From Pegethrix bostrychoides GSE-TBD4-15B (GTDB lineage Bacteria > Cyanobacteriota > Cyanobacteriia > Elainellales > Elainellaceae): 64,000 nucleotides of DNA. The translations under genes were made by a program, and so were the position numbers. The stretch spans positions 27,983-91,982 of the forward strand of contig JAHHHV010000083.1 of assembly GCA_019359155.1 (NCBI GenBank), given 5' to 3'. The notes under the pieces are model-generated. The model ran no database searches. It had not been told where the DNA came from and saw only the letters and a program-made list of their open reading frames with translations. This document shows positions 43,636 through 52,554 of this stretch, piece after piece. How positions within the stretch are numbered: position 1 is the stretch's first letter; every line of letters starts with the position of its first letter.

Positions 43636-44460
43636 ATGAAATCATTCCTGAAATGGAGTCTGAAACAGGGGCAAAAGCTCACTCTAGTGAGTAGCTTGGT
43701 TTTGGGGTCACTGCTGGTGGGCAGCTTACAGGCCTGGGCTTTACCCAACGAGCAGGTGATTGAACGCCTGCGGACTGTCCCCGTGTTTACGTTGGCCAAT
43801 GGAGAAGGTGCGCCACTGCTGGCGATTCCGACTCAGGGCGAATCGCGCACCCCAATTGCCAGCGTGTTCATTAGCCGGGAGGATGCTCAACAGTTTTTAG
43901 ACGAGTTGAAAACCCGCGAACCCGAGACGGCTGAAGGGATTGAAGTCGTGCCCGTACCGCTTGCCAAAATCTATGAGTACGAAATGGCTCAGCAGGATAA
44001 AGCTGCCGATGAGCAAGTCCGATTTGCCTTCCTGCCGGATGCTGAGCAGGTGGCAGCCGCTCAAACTCTGATCCAGCGTCAGGGTGGACAGAGCGAGTTT
44101 GAAGGCGTACCGCTGTTTGTTGCCAAAGAGAGCGGCGAAAATGGCGGCTACCTGACGATTGAGCAAGAATCTGGTCAGGTCATTCCGATGTTTTTTGAGC
44201 AGTCTGAGCTAGAAGCCCTGCTGGCTCGACTGCGAGAAGTGCAGCCAGATATGGCCAGCGGCGTGCAGATCGAGGTTGTGAATCTAGAAGGCGTGATCCA
44301 AACTTTGCAGAGCAGCGATAACGAGGAGCTGAATCGGATCGTGCTGGTGCCCTCGCAAGAGAGCCGCGAGTTTATTCGCTCGCTGCCCGGTCAAGGCGCA
44401 GGCGCAGGCCAACCAGGCCAACCAGCCCAACCTGCGACCCCGGCGAGCCCCCAGCGCTAG
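43636..44460 (+). CDS. tic22: Tic22 family protein
   Basis: From ATG 43636 (GGAG site 5 bases upstream) the protein has 274 residues: a signal peptide (to AWALPNEQ), then a duplicated Tic22 fold seen as VPVFTLANGEGAPLLAIPTQ with VFISREDAQQFLDEL, and VPLFVAKES with FFEQSELEALLARL. The tail is Gln/Gly/Pro-rich. Cyanobacterial Tic22 is a periplasmic/thylakoid-lumen chaperone needed for outer-membrane biogenesis (Omp85 pathway). The frame opens 83 codons earlier, but that part lacks family conservation. Confidence 0.92.
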   Translation: MKSFLKWSLKQGQKLTLVSSLVLGSLLVGSLQAWALPNEQVIERLRTVPVFTLANGEGAPLLAIPTQGESRTPIASVFISREDAQQFLDELKTREPETAEGIEVVPVPLAKIYEYEMAQQDKAADEQVRFAFLPDAEQVAAAQTLIQRQGGQSEFEGVPLFVAKESGENGGYLTIEQESGQVIPMFFEQSELEALLARLREVQPDMASGVQIEVVNLEGVIQTLQSSDNEELNRIVLVPSQESREFIRSLPGQGAGAGQPGQPAQPATPASPQR

Positions 44461-44477
44461 CGGCCTGTCGGGTGCCG

Positions 44478-46202
44478 CTACTGAAACTGCTGAGCATAGA
44501 ATCGGGCATAGCGATCAGCCTGTTTGATCAGATCAGCGTGATTGCCCGACTCGACAATTTGCCCCTGCTCCATTACCAGAATCCGATCGGCGCGGCGCAC
44601 GGTGGCTAGCCGATGGGCAATAATCAACACCGTGCGGTTTTGCATCAGTCGCTCTAGCGCTTCCTGCACCAGTGCTTCTGATTCAGAGTCTAGCGCCGAG
44701 GTGGCTTCATCTAGGATCAAAATGCGCGGATCGAGCAGGATGGCTCTGGCAATCGCAATCCGCTGCCGCTGCCCGCCCGACAGATTTACGCCGCGCTCGC
44801 CTACCCAAGTCTGATAGCCCTGCGAAAACTGGCTGATAAACTGATGCGCGTTGGCGACCTCAGCCGCAGACTGGACGGCAGCGAGATCAAATTCTGGCTG
44901 GCCAAAGGCAATATTCTGGGCAATTGTGCCAGAGAACAGCACCGTTTCCTGGGGCACAATTCCAATTTGGCGGCGCAGGCTGGCCAGCGTGACGCTGCGG
45001 ATATCAATCCCGTCAATCAATACCCGCCCCATTTGCGGATCGTAGAAGCGCGGCAGCAGATTGACCAGCGTGGTTTTGCCCGCTCCAGAAGCGCCCACTA
45101 GCGCCACCGCCTCGCCGGGATAGACCCGCAGGCTGAGCTGCCGGAGCACGGGCTGATCGAGCTGATAGCTGAAGCTCACCGACTCCAGCTCAACTTTCCC
45201 GGTGACGGGCGGCAAAAGTTGAGCCGTAGCGGACTCTAGCACAGCCGGCTGGATCTGCATCAGTTCAAAAATCCGGTCGACAGAAGCCTGCGCCTGCTTA
45301 AACTCGTTGTAGTTGTCGGTCAGGTGCGAGATCGGGTCAATTAGCATCAGCGCCGCAATCACAAAGCTGCCAAACTGCTGCCCGGTCAGGTTGCCGGTTG
45401 AAATCTGCCAGCCGCCCAGCAGCAGCAGCAGCAAGACGCTGAGCAGCTGCAAAAAGCCCACCACCGGAAACTGCACCGCCTTCAGCCATGCCGCCGCATA
45501 TTTGGCCTGTCGGTTCTGCTCGGCGGCCTGGGCAAATCGCTCGATTTCATAGGCTTCGGCCGCAAAGGCACGCACCAGCCGAATCCCGCTGAACACTTCC
45601 GTCAGCAGCGCCGAGAGATCAGAAACCAAATTTTGGCTGCGGCGCGAGAATCGCAGCATCCGGTCGCCAAACCAGGCAATCAGCACTCCCATCAGCGGCG
45701 CGACGACGAGGCTGGCCAGAGTCAGCTGCCAGTTGAGGTAGATCATGTAGCCAAAGACGACGATCAGCTGCAAAACGCAGGGCGTGGCATCATGGAACAG
45801 CTTGTTGACTATTTCGCCAATCCGGTCGATATCTTCGGTGAGCCGATAGCTGAGGTCACCAGTTTTAGTGGTTTCAAAGTAGCTGAGGCTGAGGCTTTGC
45901 AGGTGAGCATAGACGCGCAGCCGCAGATCGAACACAATTGCTAGAGCCGCCTTAGCCATCTGCGAATCCTGGCCGTATTGCGCCAGCTTATGCACCAAAA
46001 ACACCGCCGCCAAAAGTCCCGACTGCCGCAGCAGCGCAGGCAAATCGCCCGTGACCAATAGCGCCAGCAGCTCGCCAGACAGCCGCGCCATAATCGGCCA
46101 GCAGGCAGTGAAGACCAGCGTGCTGATTAGCGCCCTGCCAATTAAGCGCCAGTGAGGCCGCAGGTAGGGCAAAAGCTGCCAGTAGTTTGAGCGAGATTTC
46201 AT
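44478..46202 (-). CDS. ABC exporter, fused permease and ATPase (MsbA type)
   Basis: A half-transporter with six membrane helices (about 20-300) and a C-terminal ATPase: Walker A VGASGAGKTT, Q-loop GIVPQETVLFSGTI, signature LSGGQRQRIAIARA, Walker B ILILDEATSALD and H-loop IIAHRLATV. It probably flips lipid or exports a hydrophobic substrate across the plasma membrane as a homodimer. I prefer ATG 46202 (MKSRSNYWQLLPYL), where conservation starts, to 46244. Converges with tic22, 17 bases between stops. Confidence 0.95.
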   Translation of the reverse strand: MKSRSNYWQLLPYLRPHWRLIGRALISTLVFTACWPIMARLSGELLALLVTGDLPALLRQSGLLAAVFLVHKLAQYGQDSQMAKAALAIVFDLRLRVYAHLQSLSLSYFETTKTGDLSYRLTEDIDRIGEIVNKLFHDATPCVLQLIVVFGYMIYLNWQLTLASLVVAPLMGVLIAWFGDRMLRFSRRSQNLVSDLSALLTEVFSGIRLVRAFAAEAYEIERFAQAAEQNRQAKYAAAWLKAVQFPVVGFLQLLSVLLLLLLGGWQISTGNLTGQQFGSFVIAALMLIDPISHLTDNYNEFKQAQASVDRIFELMQIQPAVLESATAQLLPPVTGKVELESVSFSYQLDQPVLRQLSLRVYPGEAVALVGASGAGKTTLVNLLPRFYDPQMGRVLIDGIDIRSVTLASLRRQIGIVPQETVLFSGTIAQNIAFGQPEFDLAAVQSAAEVANAHQFISQFSQGYQTWVGERGVNLSGGQRQRIAIARAILLDPRILILDEATSALDSESEALVQEALERLMQNRTVLIIAHRLATVRRADRILVMEQGQIVESGNHADLIKQADRYARFYAQQFQ

Positions 46203-46288
46203 GCGGTGCAGCCGATTCCAGTCAGGATGATTTGATCCTCTCACAGCGAGTGCCTCTAGAGGTTTGGTGAGCTGAAAACCGTCCGATC

Positions 46289-46323
46289 AAAAAGCCAGCA
46301 CGAATCTTAATCCATGCTGGCTT
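46289..46323 (-). terminator. Rho-independent terminator of the haloperoxidase gene
   Basis: On the minus strand AAGCCAGCA pairs with TGCTGGCTT around a 14-base loop, and the transcript ends in a run of T. It lies about 50 bases after the haloperoxidase stop. Confidence 0.8.
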
Positions 46324-46371
46324 CAGGGCCATTGGCTTCAGGGAAATTAGCTTCAGGGCAATGAGAGGAGC

Positions 46372-48618
46372 TTAGCCAAACAGATTGCCCGTCACGTAGT
46401 CGGCCACTGCGGCTCCAACCAGCAGCCCGTCTAGATTGGCACTTTGGACGTGAATGCCGCCAAAGATCCGGCTCACCCCATTTTCTGCTGCTGCCTGCTG
46501 GAAGCTGCTGAACTGGCGGAACCTGCCGGGAATCTCCTGAGAAGAGGCGCTGAACTGGTAGTCATCGCCATAAAAATAGGAGAGCACGCCTGCCGCCGCT
46601 GCCCCAAACGTCGAATGCCCAGAAATATAGTCAGGGAACGGCGGCGTGGACAGCAGCGACTGCCAGTCAGGATTGCCTAGAGTCTGGAAATTGCCGTCGG
46701 AGTCTGCCTGCCGAACCGCCGTGATTGGCCGCAGCTGATTGAAGGTGAATTTGGCATTCCAGGCGGCAATGCCTGCATCAGCCTGCGCCACGTTGAGCGC
46801 TGCAAATAGCCGCGCGCTCTCCAAAACTGACGTGCCTTCATTCAGGGCAACCGTCTGAGCAATCTGATTCCACTGGGCGGGCGGGCGGAATGTATCAGGC
46901 CGATCGTAAGCCCAGAAGAAGGCCACCTCGCTCTGGTCTGCGGTGCGAGCTGTGCTGTTGAGGCCACCGAACTGCTGCACCTGGTTTAGCTCAGCCGCAT
47001 ATTGCGCTCCCCCAAAGACGGGCGGACCGTCGGGGAGGAAGTCATTGACGCTGGGAATCGCAAACGATTCAACATCTCTCCAGCCCGCAGCTAAGACAAA
47101 ACCATCTGGACGGGTCGGCTGATAGTCGCCGGGAGCCGTGCCCGGAATATAGCGATTCTGAGCGCCCTCTGCGCCGTCATTGCGCCGTGATTCGAGCATC
47201 CGGTCAGCCACCAGCTGCCCAACCGCAATCCCGCGCGCCTCTGCCGTGCCGTCGGCGATTTCGGCCAGCGAGCGGATGCGCTGTGCCAGGAAGCTTTCGC
47301 GCTGGTTGGGATAGAGATCCGAGAGGGTTTGGAACGCCGCCTGTACTGCCGCCGCTTCGGCTGAGGCATTGTCCGCTGAACTAGCCGCCACGTTGACGAG
47401 ATACGGATCATACTGACGGGCAATGCCGTTGACCGCGTCATAGACAGCCGCATGCACAATGGCGGCATTGCGAGCAGCCAGCGGCGGAGCCGTGCCGTCG
47501 GCTTGAATCGCGTTCAGCAGCGTGGCATTCCAGTCAAGGATCACGTTGGTTCCCGGTGCTGAGACATGGGCACTGAGATTGTTGTTGGTTTCGTCGGTTT
47601 CGGCAACGGCATTGTCGCTGTCAATCCGAGCAATCAGGTGATAGGAACCGGGAGCGATGCCGGTCGGTGCGCCAAACTCCAGCGTTGTGCTGGCGCTGCC
47701 GCCAGAGGTCGGGGGCAGCAGCACGGTACGGCTCGCCAGCAGCTCATCGTTGCTGTCATAGCTATCGTTGGTGGAGGCGTAGAGCCGCACTGTGACGGGA
47801 CGATTGCTGGCCGGATTGCGGTTGAAAACCTGGACTTCTGCCTGCCCGCTGGCGTTTTGCAAGCGACTATCAGGAGCCTGAATCACCCGCAGCTGACCTG
47901 TCAGGTCTTGATTGGCGAGCGGGTTGGCCAAAGCAGTCGGGCTAAAAGCGAGTCGATAATGCGTATCGCCAGCAAACTGCGAGACTTCGGTCAGGTAGTT
48001 TCCGGCCACCAACCCTGACAGCTGCAGCCGCTCCTCAAAGTTGGAGAAGCGCTGAGAGCGACCCACTTCTTCTCCGGTATCAATCACGCCGTTGCCGTTG
48101 AAATCCTGAGCCACAATCAAATCAGTATCTGCATTCAAGCCGCCCAGCGTCAGGCTTAAATCGCTGGTCGTGTTCAGGCTGAAGCTATACAAATCAGAGC
48201 TGTCAGTGCGGCTGACTTGACCAGAGAAAGCCTGGGCATCGTTGAGCACACCAATATTGGCCAGCCCGGTCAAGCCGTCGGCAGTGATGTCAAATCGATA
48301 GGCCGTGCTGCCCCGCACAGCTGTAGTTTCCAGCAGGTAGTTGCCCGGACTCAGAACGCGATTCAGGGCTTGCGAGTTGCGATCCGCCTCAATGTAGCCT
48401 AGATCCTGAATTGCTACGGTGTTGCTGTCAATTTGACTGGCGCGACTCAGCCGCAGACCAACAATCGCGTCCCCGCTGATGCCAGACAGAGCGCCGCGCA
48501 GGTTTTGGGTGCGGCTGAGGCTGAAGCCGTAGCTGTCGCTGAGATTGGTGGCGCTGCCCAGAATGCTGGTGTAGGCAACAGAGTTTTGCAGAGAGCCAAG
48601 ATTCACTTCAGGGGTCAT
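46372..48618 (-). CDS. Vanadium-dependent haloperoxidase with N-terminal PPC and CARDB-like domains
   Basis: 748 residues from ATG 48618 (AAAGGA site). The N-terminal 330 residues hold repeated PPC-type beta domains (YGFSLSRTQNLRGALSG; YSFSLNTTSDLSLTLGG) with a Ca-type loop DFNGNGVIDTGEE, then a CARDB-like domain. The C-terminal PAP2-like domain has the vanadate-site motifs KFTFNQLRPITA, PDYISGHSTFGAA and SRIFGGIHVQSANLDG. It should oxidise halide with H2O2 outside the cytoplasm; no classical signal peptide is seen, suggesting type I export. Halide preference cannot be told. Confidence 0.9.
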   Translation of the reverse strand: MTPEVNLGSLQNSVAYTSILGSATNLSDSYGFSLSRTQNLRGALSGISGDAIVGLRLSRASQIDSNTVAIQDLGYIEADRNSQALNRVLSPGNYLLETTAVRGSTAYRFDITADGLTGLANIGVLNDAQAFSGQVSRTDSSDLYSFSLNTTSDLSLTLGGLNADTDLIVAQDFNGNGVIDTGEEVGRSQRFSNFEERLQLSGLVAGNYLTEVSQFAGDTHYRLAFSPTALANPLANQDLTGQLRVIQAPDSRLQNASGQAEVQVFNRNPASNRPVTVRLYASTNDSYDSNDELLASRTVLLPPTSGGSASTTLEFGAPTGIAPGSYHLIARIDSDNAVAETDETNNNLSAHVSAPGTNVILDWNATLLNAIQADGTAPPLAARNAAIVHAAVYDAVNGIARQYDPYLVNVAASSADNASAEAAAVQAAFQTLSDLYPNQRESFLAQRIRSLAEIADGTAEARGIAVGQLVADRMLESRRNDGAEGAQNRYIPGTAPGDYQPTRPDGFVLAAGWRDVESFAIPSVNDFLPDGPPVFGGAQYAAELNQVQQFGGLNSTARTADQSEVAFFWAYDRPDTFRPPAQWNQIAQTVALNEGTSVLESARLFAALNVAQADAGIAAWNAKFTFNQLRPITAVRQADSDGNFQTLGNPDWQSLLSTPPFPDYISGHSTFGAAAAGVLSYFYGDDYQFSASSQEIPGRFRQFSSFQQAAAENGVSRIFGGIHVQSANLDGLLVGAAVADYVTGNLFG

Positions 48619-49044
48619 GGTATATCCTTTGAACTGTTGAATGGATAAATGAATAGAGAAAATGTGAAATAAGACAGCGAAAATAATGCCGATGTCCCAA
48701 TGCAAGGACTGGCAGAATAAACGCAAAGAGAGTGACGCAGGAAATTGAAACGTGGAGCTTCAGCAGCTAGAGTTTGAACGCTTTTGAAAAGCTTGTGAGC
48801 TAAGCTGCTCTCTGCTGATGTATGCTCTGCTGATGTATGGAGGTAAATCCAGCTTCCGGCGCTTTATGTGACAAATTGCAATATTTTGTGGCACAATTCA
48901 TCTTCGGCGCATCAGAAGTAGCGTTTAGTTGGATCTGGGGCATGAATGCCTGCTGTAGATAGGTAGGAGAGCAGGCCAGAGAACCTATGCAGGTGAGTCA
49001 TAATATTCGGCTTGGAGGGTTGCTTTGAGTTCACCTCTAGATAT

Positions 49045-49191
49045 TTACGAGATGTTTGCTATGTTCATCAGCATAAGAGCGGCAGCTTCAGGATTCATAC
49101 CTGATTGCCGTAAACCTACAGTTCTAAACTCGTAGCCCATATGGCGAGAACTATCTAGAGGAGTTGCAGAAACCCGTATTTTTTGCTTCAC
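49045..49191 (-). CDS. Possible small protein of 48 residues
   Basis: A frame from GTG 49191 (or TTG 49203) reads KQKIRVSATPLDSSRHMGYE, then FRTVGLRQSGMNPEAAALML and MNIANIS. The composition looks coding, with no low-complexity or repeat character, and the surrounding 670 bases hold no other gene. I see no good ribosome-binding site and recognise no family. It could equally be the fossil end of a longer gene. Confidence 0.3.
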   Translation of the reverse strand: MKQKIRVSATPLDSSRHMGYEFRTVGLRQSGMNPEAAALMLMNIANIS

Positions 49192-49397
49192 GAGCCGCCG
49201 CAATTTCTAGTCTGGTAGTTTGGTCTTGAAAGCGCAGAGCATGACCGCCCAGACTGGTAAAGCCGAACAGAGCCGATATGGGCTGAGCTGGCGCAAAGCT
49301 CTGCCTCTGTGCTGATCCCCGGCTGTGATCCTCAGATTTAGAATCAAGATTACGTAATCTACACTACAGTTCACTACTACAGTTTTGGAGTACTGGG

Positions 49398-50267
49398 ATG
49401 AGCAGTTCAAAGGGCGCGCTGGTGATCATTGGCGGCGCGGAAGACAAAGAAGGCGATTGCTTAGTGCTACGAGAATTTGTGCGGCGGGCGGGCGGCATCA
49501 AGGCCAAAATTGTGGTGCTGACTGCGGCCACAACTGCCCCTCGCGAAGTCGGAGACACCTACATGCGAGTCTTTCATGAGATTGGCGCGGAGGATGTACA
49601 GGTGCTTGACACAGAGCATCCCGAAGACGGCGATCGGCAGGAGTCTGTGGATAAAGTGCAGCAGGCGACCGGCATTTTCTTCACGGGCGGTGATCAAGCG
49701 CGGATCATCGAGCTTGTGAAGGGCACGCGGGTCGATCAGGCAATTCGGCAGCGTCATGCTCAAGGCATAGTCGTGGGCGGAACCAGCGCCGGAGCAGCCA
49801 TGATGCCTGACACCATGATCATTGAAGGCGATTCCTCTACTAATCCCCGTGTCGATGCGGTGGAGCTGGGGCAGGGGATGGGATTTTTGCCCGGTATCGC
49901 AGTCGATCAACATTTCTCGCAGCGTGGGCGGTTGGGCCGTCTGATTTCGGCGCTGGTGCAGCAGCAGGCAATCCTGGGAATTGGCATCGACGAGAATACG
50001 GCAGTAATTGTCGAAGGCAATGAGTTTGAAGTGATCGGTCAGGGTTCGGTGACGGTTGTTGACGAAACTGAGGCGACGCACAACAACCTAGATAAGCTGC
50101 TAAAAAGCGAAGGTCTGGCCATCTGCGGGGTGAAGCTGCATGTGCTGCCCACAGGATATCGATTTAACCTGCAAACCAAGCAGCCTATTGTGCCGGGGGA
50201 AACTGTTTTAGACAAGGCTATCCCAGCTGAACCTATAGGCGACCCGCATAACTCCGCTGCCGCTTGA
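49398..50267 (+). CDS. cphB: Cyanophycinase
   Basis: CphB is a serine-type exopeptidase that cleaves the storage polymer cyanophycin into beta-Asp-Arg dipeptides in the cytosol. The 289-residue protein has the peptidase S51 layout: LVIIGGAEDKEGD at the N-terminus, FFTGGDQARI and the nucleophile S130 in VGGTSAGAAM, then VDQHFSQRGRLGRL. It starts ATG 49398. cphA, usually adjacent, does not follow; the next gene is a convergent phzF. Confidence 0.96.
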   Translation: MSSSKGALVIIGGAEDKEGDCLVLREFVRRAGGIKAKIVVLTAATTAPREVGDTYMRVFHEIGAEDVQVLDTEHPEDGDRQESVDKVQQATGIFFTGGDQARIIELVKGTRVDQAIRQRHAQGIVVGGTSAGAAMMPDTMIIEGDSSTNPRVDAVELGQGMGFLPGIAVDQHFSQRGRLGRLISALVQQQAILGIGIDENTAVIVEGNEFEVIGQGSVTVVDETEATHNNLDKLLKSEGLAICGVKLHVLPTGYRFNLQTKQPIVPGETVLDKAIPAEPIGDPHNSAAA

Positions 50268-50325
50268 GCGAAGACCGCAGATCAAGCTAGGTTGGCAATT
50301 AATTACGCTGGTGACTATCTGGTGA

Positions 50326-51204
50326 CTATCTGGGCTGGATGGTGCCGTCAATGCAGGTCACCGCATAGCCTCCAAACTCGATCTGCTGCTGCTGGATACG
50401 AATTTGAATTTGGCCATTTCGCCCCACCTGCATGCCCTGACGCGCTAGATACTCCGCGCCATACGCTTCGACTAAACCTGTCTCGATTAGGTATGCGGCA
50501 ACGCTAATGTTGCCGCTGCCGCAGACTGGATCTTCCGCAATGCCTTGCAGGGGAGCGAATGATCGAACCTGCATCTGACTGAGTCCGTCTTGGGCGCGGC
50601 CAAAGACCGTCATGCCAGTCGCCTGAGCAATTTCGCTCAGCTGGCTGATCAGCGCTAAATCGGGCTGGAGCTGAGCCACTGCTTCGGCCTGCCCCAAATC
50701 AGCCACAATCCAAACCGGGCCAACATCGACTCGCAGCGGCGGCAGCACTGCGGCGGCGATGACTTCGCTGAACAGCTCTAAGAGATCGCTATCAAGCGGC
50801 GTAACGGTGGCAGGCGGCGCTTGAGCTAGAATTCGCTGCCCCTGAGGGGTAAGCTGCACCGAGATTGGAATCACGCCCGCCGCACATTCCTGGCGGATCT
50901 GCCCGGACTGCACCCGACCGCTCTCAAGCATACCGCTCTCAATCACAGCATGGGCGCTGCCAATCGTGGGATGTCCTGCGAAAGGCAGTTCTTGCTTGGG
51001 CGTAAAAATTCGCAGGCGGTAGTCAGCCTGATCTGGATCGGTGGGCGGCAGCACAAAAGTGGTTTCCGAAAGATTTGTCCAAGCCGCAATCTGCTGCATT
51101 TCGGCGGTGCTAAAGTCGGAGGCTTCGAGAATTACAGCCACCGGGTTGCCCTTAAACGGCCTCTGAGTAAAGACATCAACCTGCTTAAATCGGTAGTTTG
51201 GCAC
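50326..51204 (-). CDS. PhzF family isomerase/epimerase
   Basis: A 292-residue two-domain protein of the diaminopimelate-epimerase-like fold. VDVFTQRPFKGNPVAVIL, NLSETTFVLPP (Glu of the active site), LRIFTPKQELPFAGHPTIGSAH and EDPVCGSGNISVAAYL are the PhzF hallmarks. PhzF acts in phenazine synthesis in pseudomonads, but most homologues, including this isolated gene, have unknown substrates. It converges with cphB. Confidence 0.93.
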   Translation of the reverse strand: MPNYRFKQVDVFTQRPFKGNPVAVILEASDFSTAEMQQIAAWTNLSETTFVLPPTDPDQADYRLRIFTPKQELPFAGHPTIGSAHAVIESGMLESGRVQSGQIRQECAAGVIPISVQLTPQGQRILAQAPPATVTPLDSDLLELFSEVIAAAVLPPLRVDVGPVWIVADLGQAEAVAQLQPDLALISQLSEIAQATGMTVFGRAQDGLSQMQVRSFAPLQGIAEDPVCGSGNISVAAYLIETGLVEAYGAEYLARQGMQVGRNGQIQIRIQQQQIEFGGYAVTCIDGTIQPR

Positions 51205-51499
51205 AGGTGGTTTAGGAGTTCGGCAGATTAACAGATTAGCGGTTTGATAGCTTAGATTTGATCGCTCAAACCAGATCCCATCTCAGACGTGAGCGGCAAG
51301 CTGCCATTAGCCTCAGAAAACCGATTGAAGCGCTGGTTTCTGAGGCATTTAGGTCTATCTCCTGATGCGGGTAGCTATATCTGTAGCTACGTCTAAAGCT
51401 GCACCTAATCCTGGCTGTCAGATGCGGACTCACTTTCCGTGCAGATATCTATTGTGCAGATATCTATGTAGACTATGCAAATATTTGAGAGGCAGCGGC

Positions 51500-51694
51500 T
51501 CAAGAGGCAGGCCGAGAGCGGAAGCGGCGCTTCTTACGCTTCGCAATTGCCTTACGCTTGGCCTTCTCTAGCGGCGTTTCAAAATGACGATTTTTTTTCA
51601 TGTCGGCGAAGATGTCGGCTTTTGAAACCTGACGCTTAAAGCGGCGCAGCGCTGATTCAATACCCTCGTTTTCACCTAAGATAACCTGAGCCAC
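51500..51694 (-). CDS. rpsU: 30S ribosomal protein S21
   Basis: 64 residues: [21 protein letters not shown] followed by a strongly basic tail ([14 protein letters not shown]). Full-length S21. It lies 299 bases downstream of the RRM-protein gene on the same strand, an arrangement known in cyanobacteria where rbp and rpsU respond to cold. It contributes to the 30S platform near the anti-Shine-Dalgarno region. Confidence 0.97.
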   Translation of the reverse strand: MAQVILGENEGIESALRRFKRQVSKADIFADMKKNRHFETPLEKAKRKAIAKRKKRRFRSRPAS

Positions 51695-51993
51695 GCAAAT
51701 TACTCCCTAATTGATATAGATAGAAGTTCAACAGACCAGTGTCAGACAGACTAATAGCGTAGCTATTAATGATAGCGTAGCCGCCTGTTTCACAGCCATA
51801 TCGCAACCAGATTTGCTCACTAGCAAAGAGCTTCTAGCAAAGGATGGGGCTCAACCCGCCAGAAGCTCTCATACTCTGTGCAGCTACTCTGTGCAGCCCG
51901 GAATCCGCGAATCTGCGTTCCAATAGCTTTCTAGGATTTCAAGGCCATGATGTAGCCTGCGACCTAAGCTGTGACTGCGACCTAAGCTGCGAT

Positions 51994-52299
51994 CTAGTAG
52001 GGGCGGTCGGTTCGACGACGAGCGCCACCACCATAGCCGCCGCCCGCAGGTCGCTCTTCGCGAGGCTTAGCTTTGTTGACTTTCAAATCACGCCCCATCC
52101 ACTCTGCACCGTCTAGCGCGTCAATGGCCGCCTGCTCTTCGGCTTCAGACGACATTTCGACAAACCCAAAGCCCCGCATCCGTCCGGTTTCACGGTCGGT
52201 GGGCAGCTGAACTCGCGTAACCGTACCATATTCTGAGAAGACGGTGTTGACATCTTCCTCCGTAACCTGATAGGACAGGTTCCCAACGTAGATTGACAT
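51994..52299 (-). CDS. RRM-type RNA-binding protein (cyanobacterial Rbp)
   Basis: 101 residues from ATG 52299 (GGAG site). A single RNA-recognition motif: RNP2 SIYVGNLSY at the start, RNP1 MRGFGFVEM in the middle, then a short Gly/Arg-rich tail (GGGYGGGARRRTDRPY). Cyanobacterial Rbps are often cold-induced and bind mRNA, in some species localising photosynthesis transcripts. The long leader upstream (52300-52554) and the downstream rpsU fit this type. Confidence 0.96.
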   Translation of the reverse strand: MSIYVGNLSYQVTEEDVNTVFSEYGTVTRVQLPTDRETGRMRGFGFVEMSSEAEEQAAIDALDGAEWMGRDLKVNKAKPREERPAGGGYGGGARRRTDRPY

Positions 52300-52554
52300 G
52301 AACAACTCCATGTAAACACAGGACAGAGAATCAAATAATCGGAGAGTTGACTGTCAACCTAGTACAAACACAACTTACCACCGAGTATGGAATCTCAAAA
52401 ATTATAATAGCGTGGAATTCTGGCTTTTAGATGAGGAGCCAGATCCGAATTGAGACTGGCTCTGGCCGCAGGTTTCTAGCCGTTGAGCCGCTAGTTTTGT
52501 TAACTTTTACGTCGAAGCTGAATTAAAGCTAAACCAACGCTCAACAGGCTGAAT
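52300..52554 (-). promoter_or_regulatory. Leader and promoter region of the rbp gene
   Basis: This 255-base gap precedes rbp and follows DUF1574. It contains the dyad GTTGACTGTCAAC (52345-52357) and an AT-rich stretch. A long structured 5' leader would match cold-shock regulation of rbp in other cyanobacteria; the boundary of the transcript cannot be seen. Confidence 0.35.
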
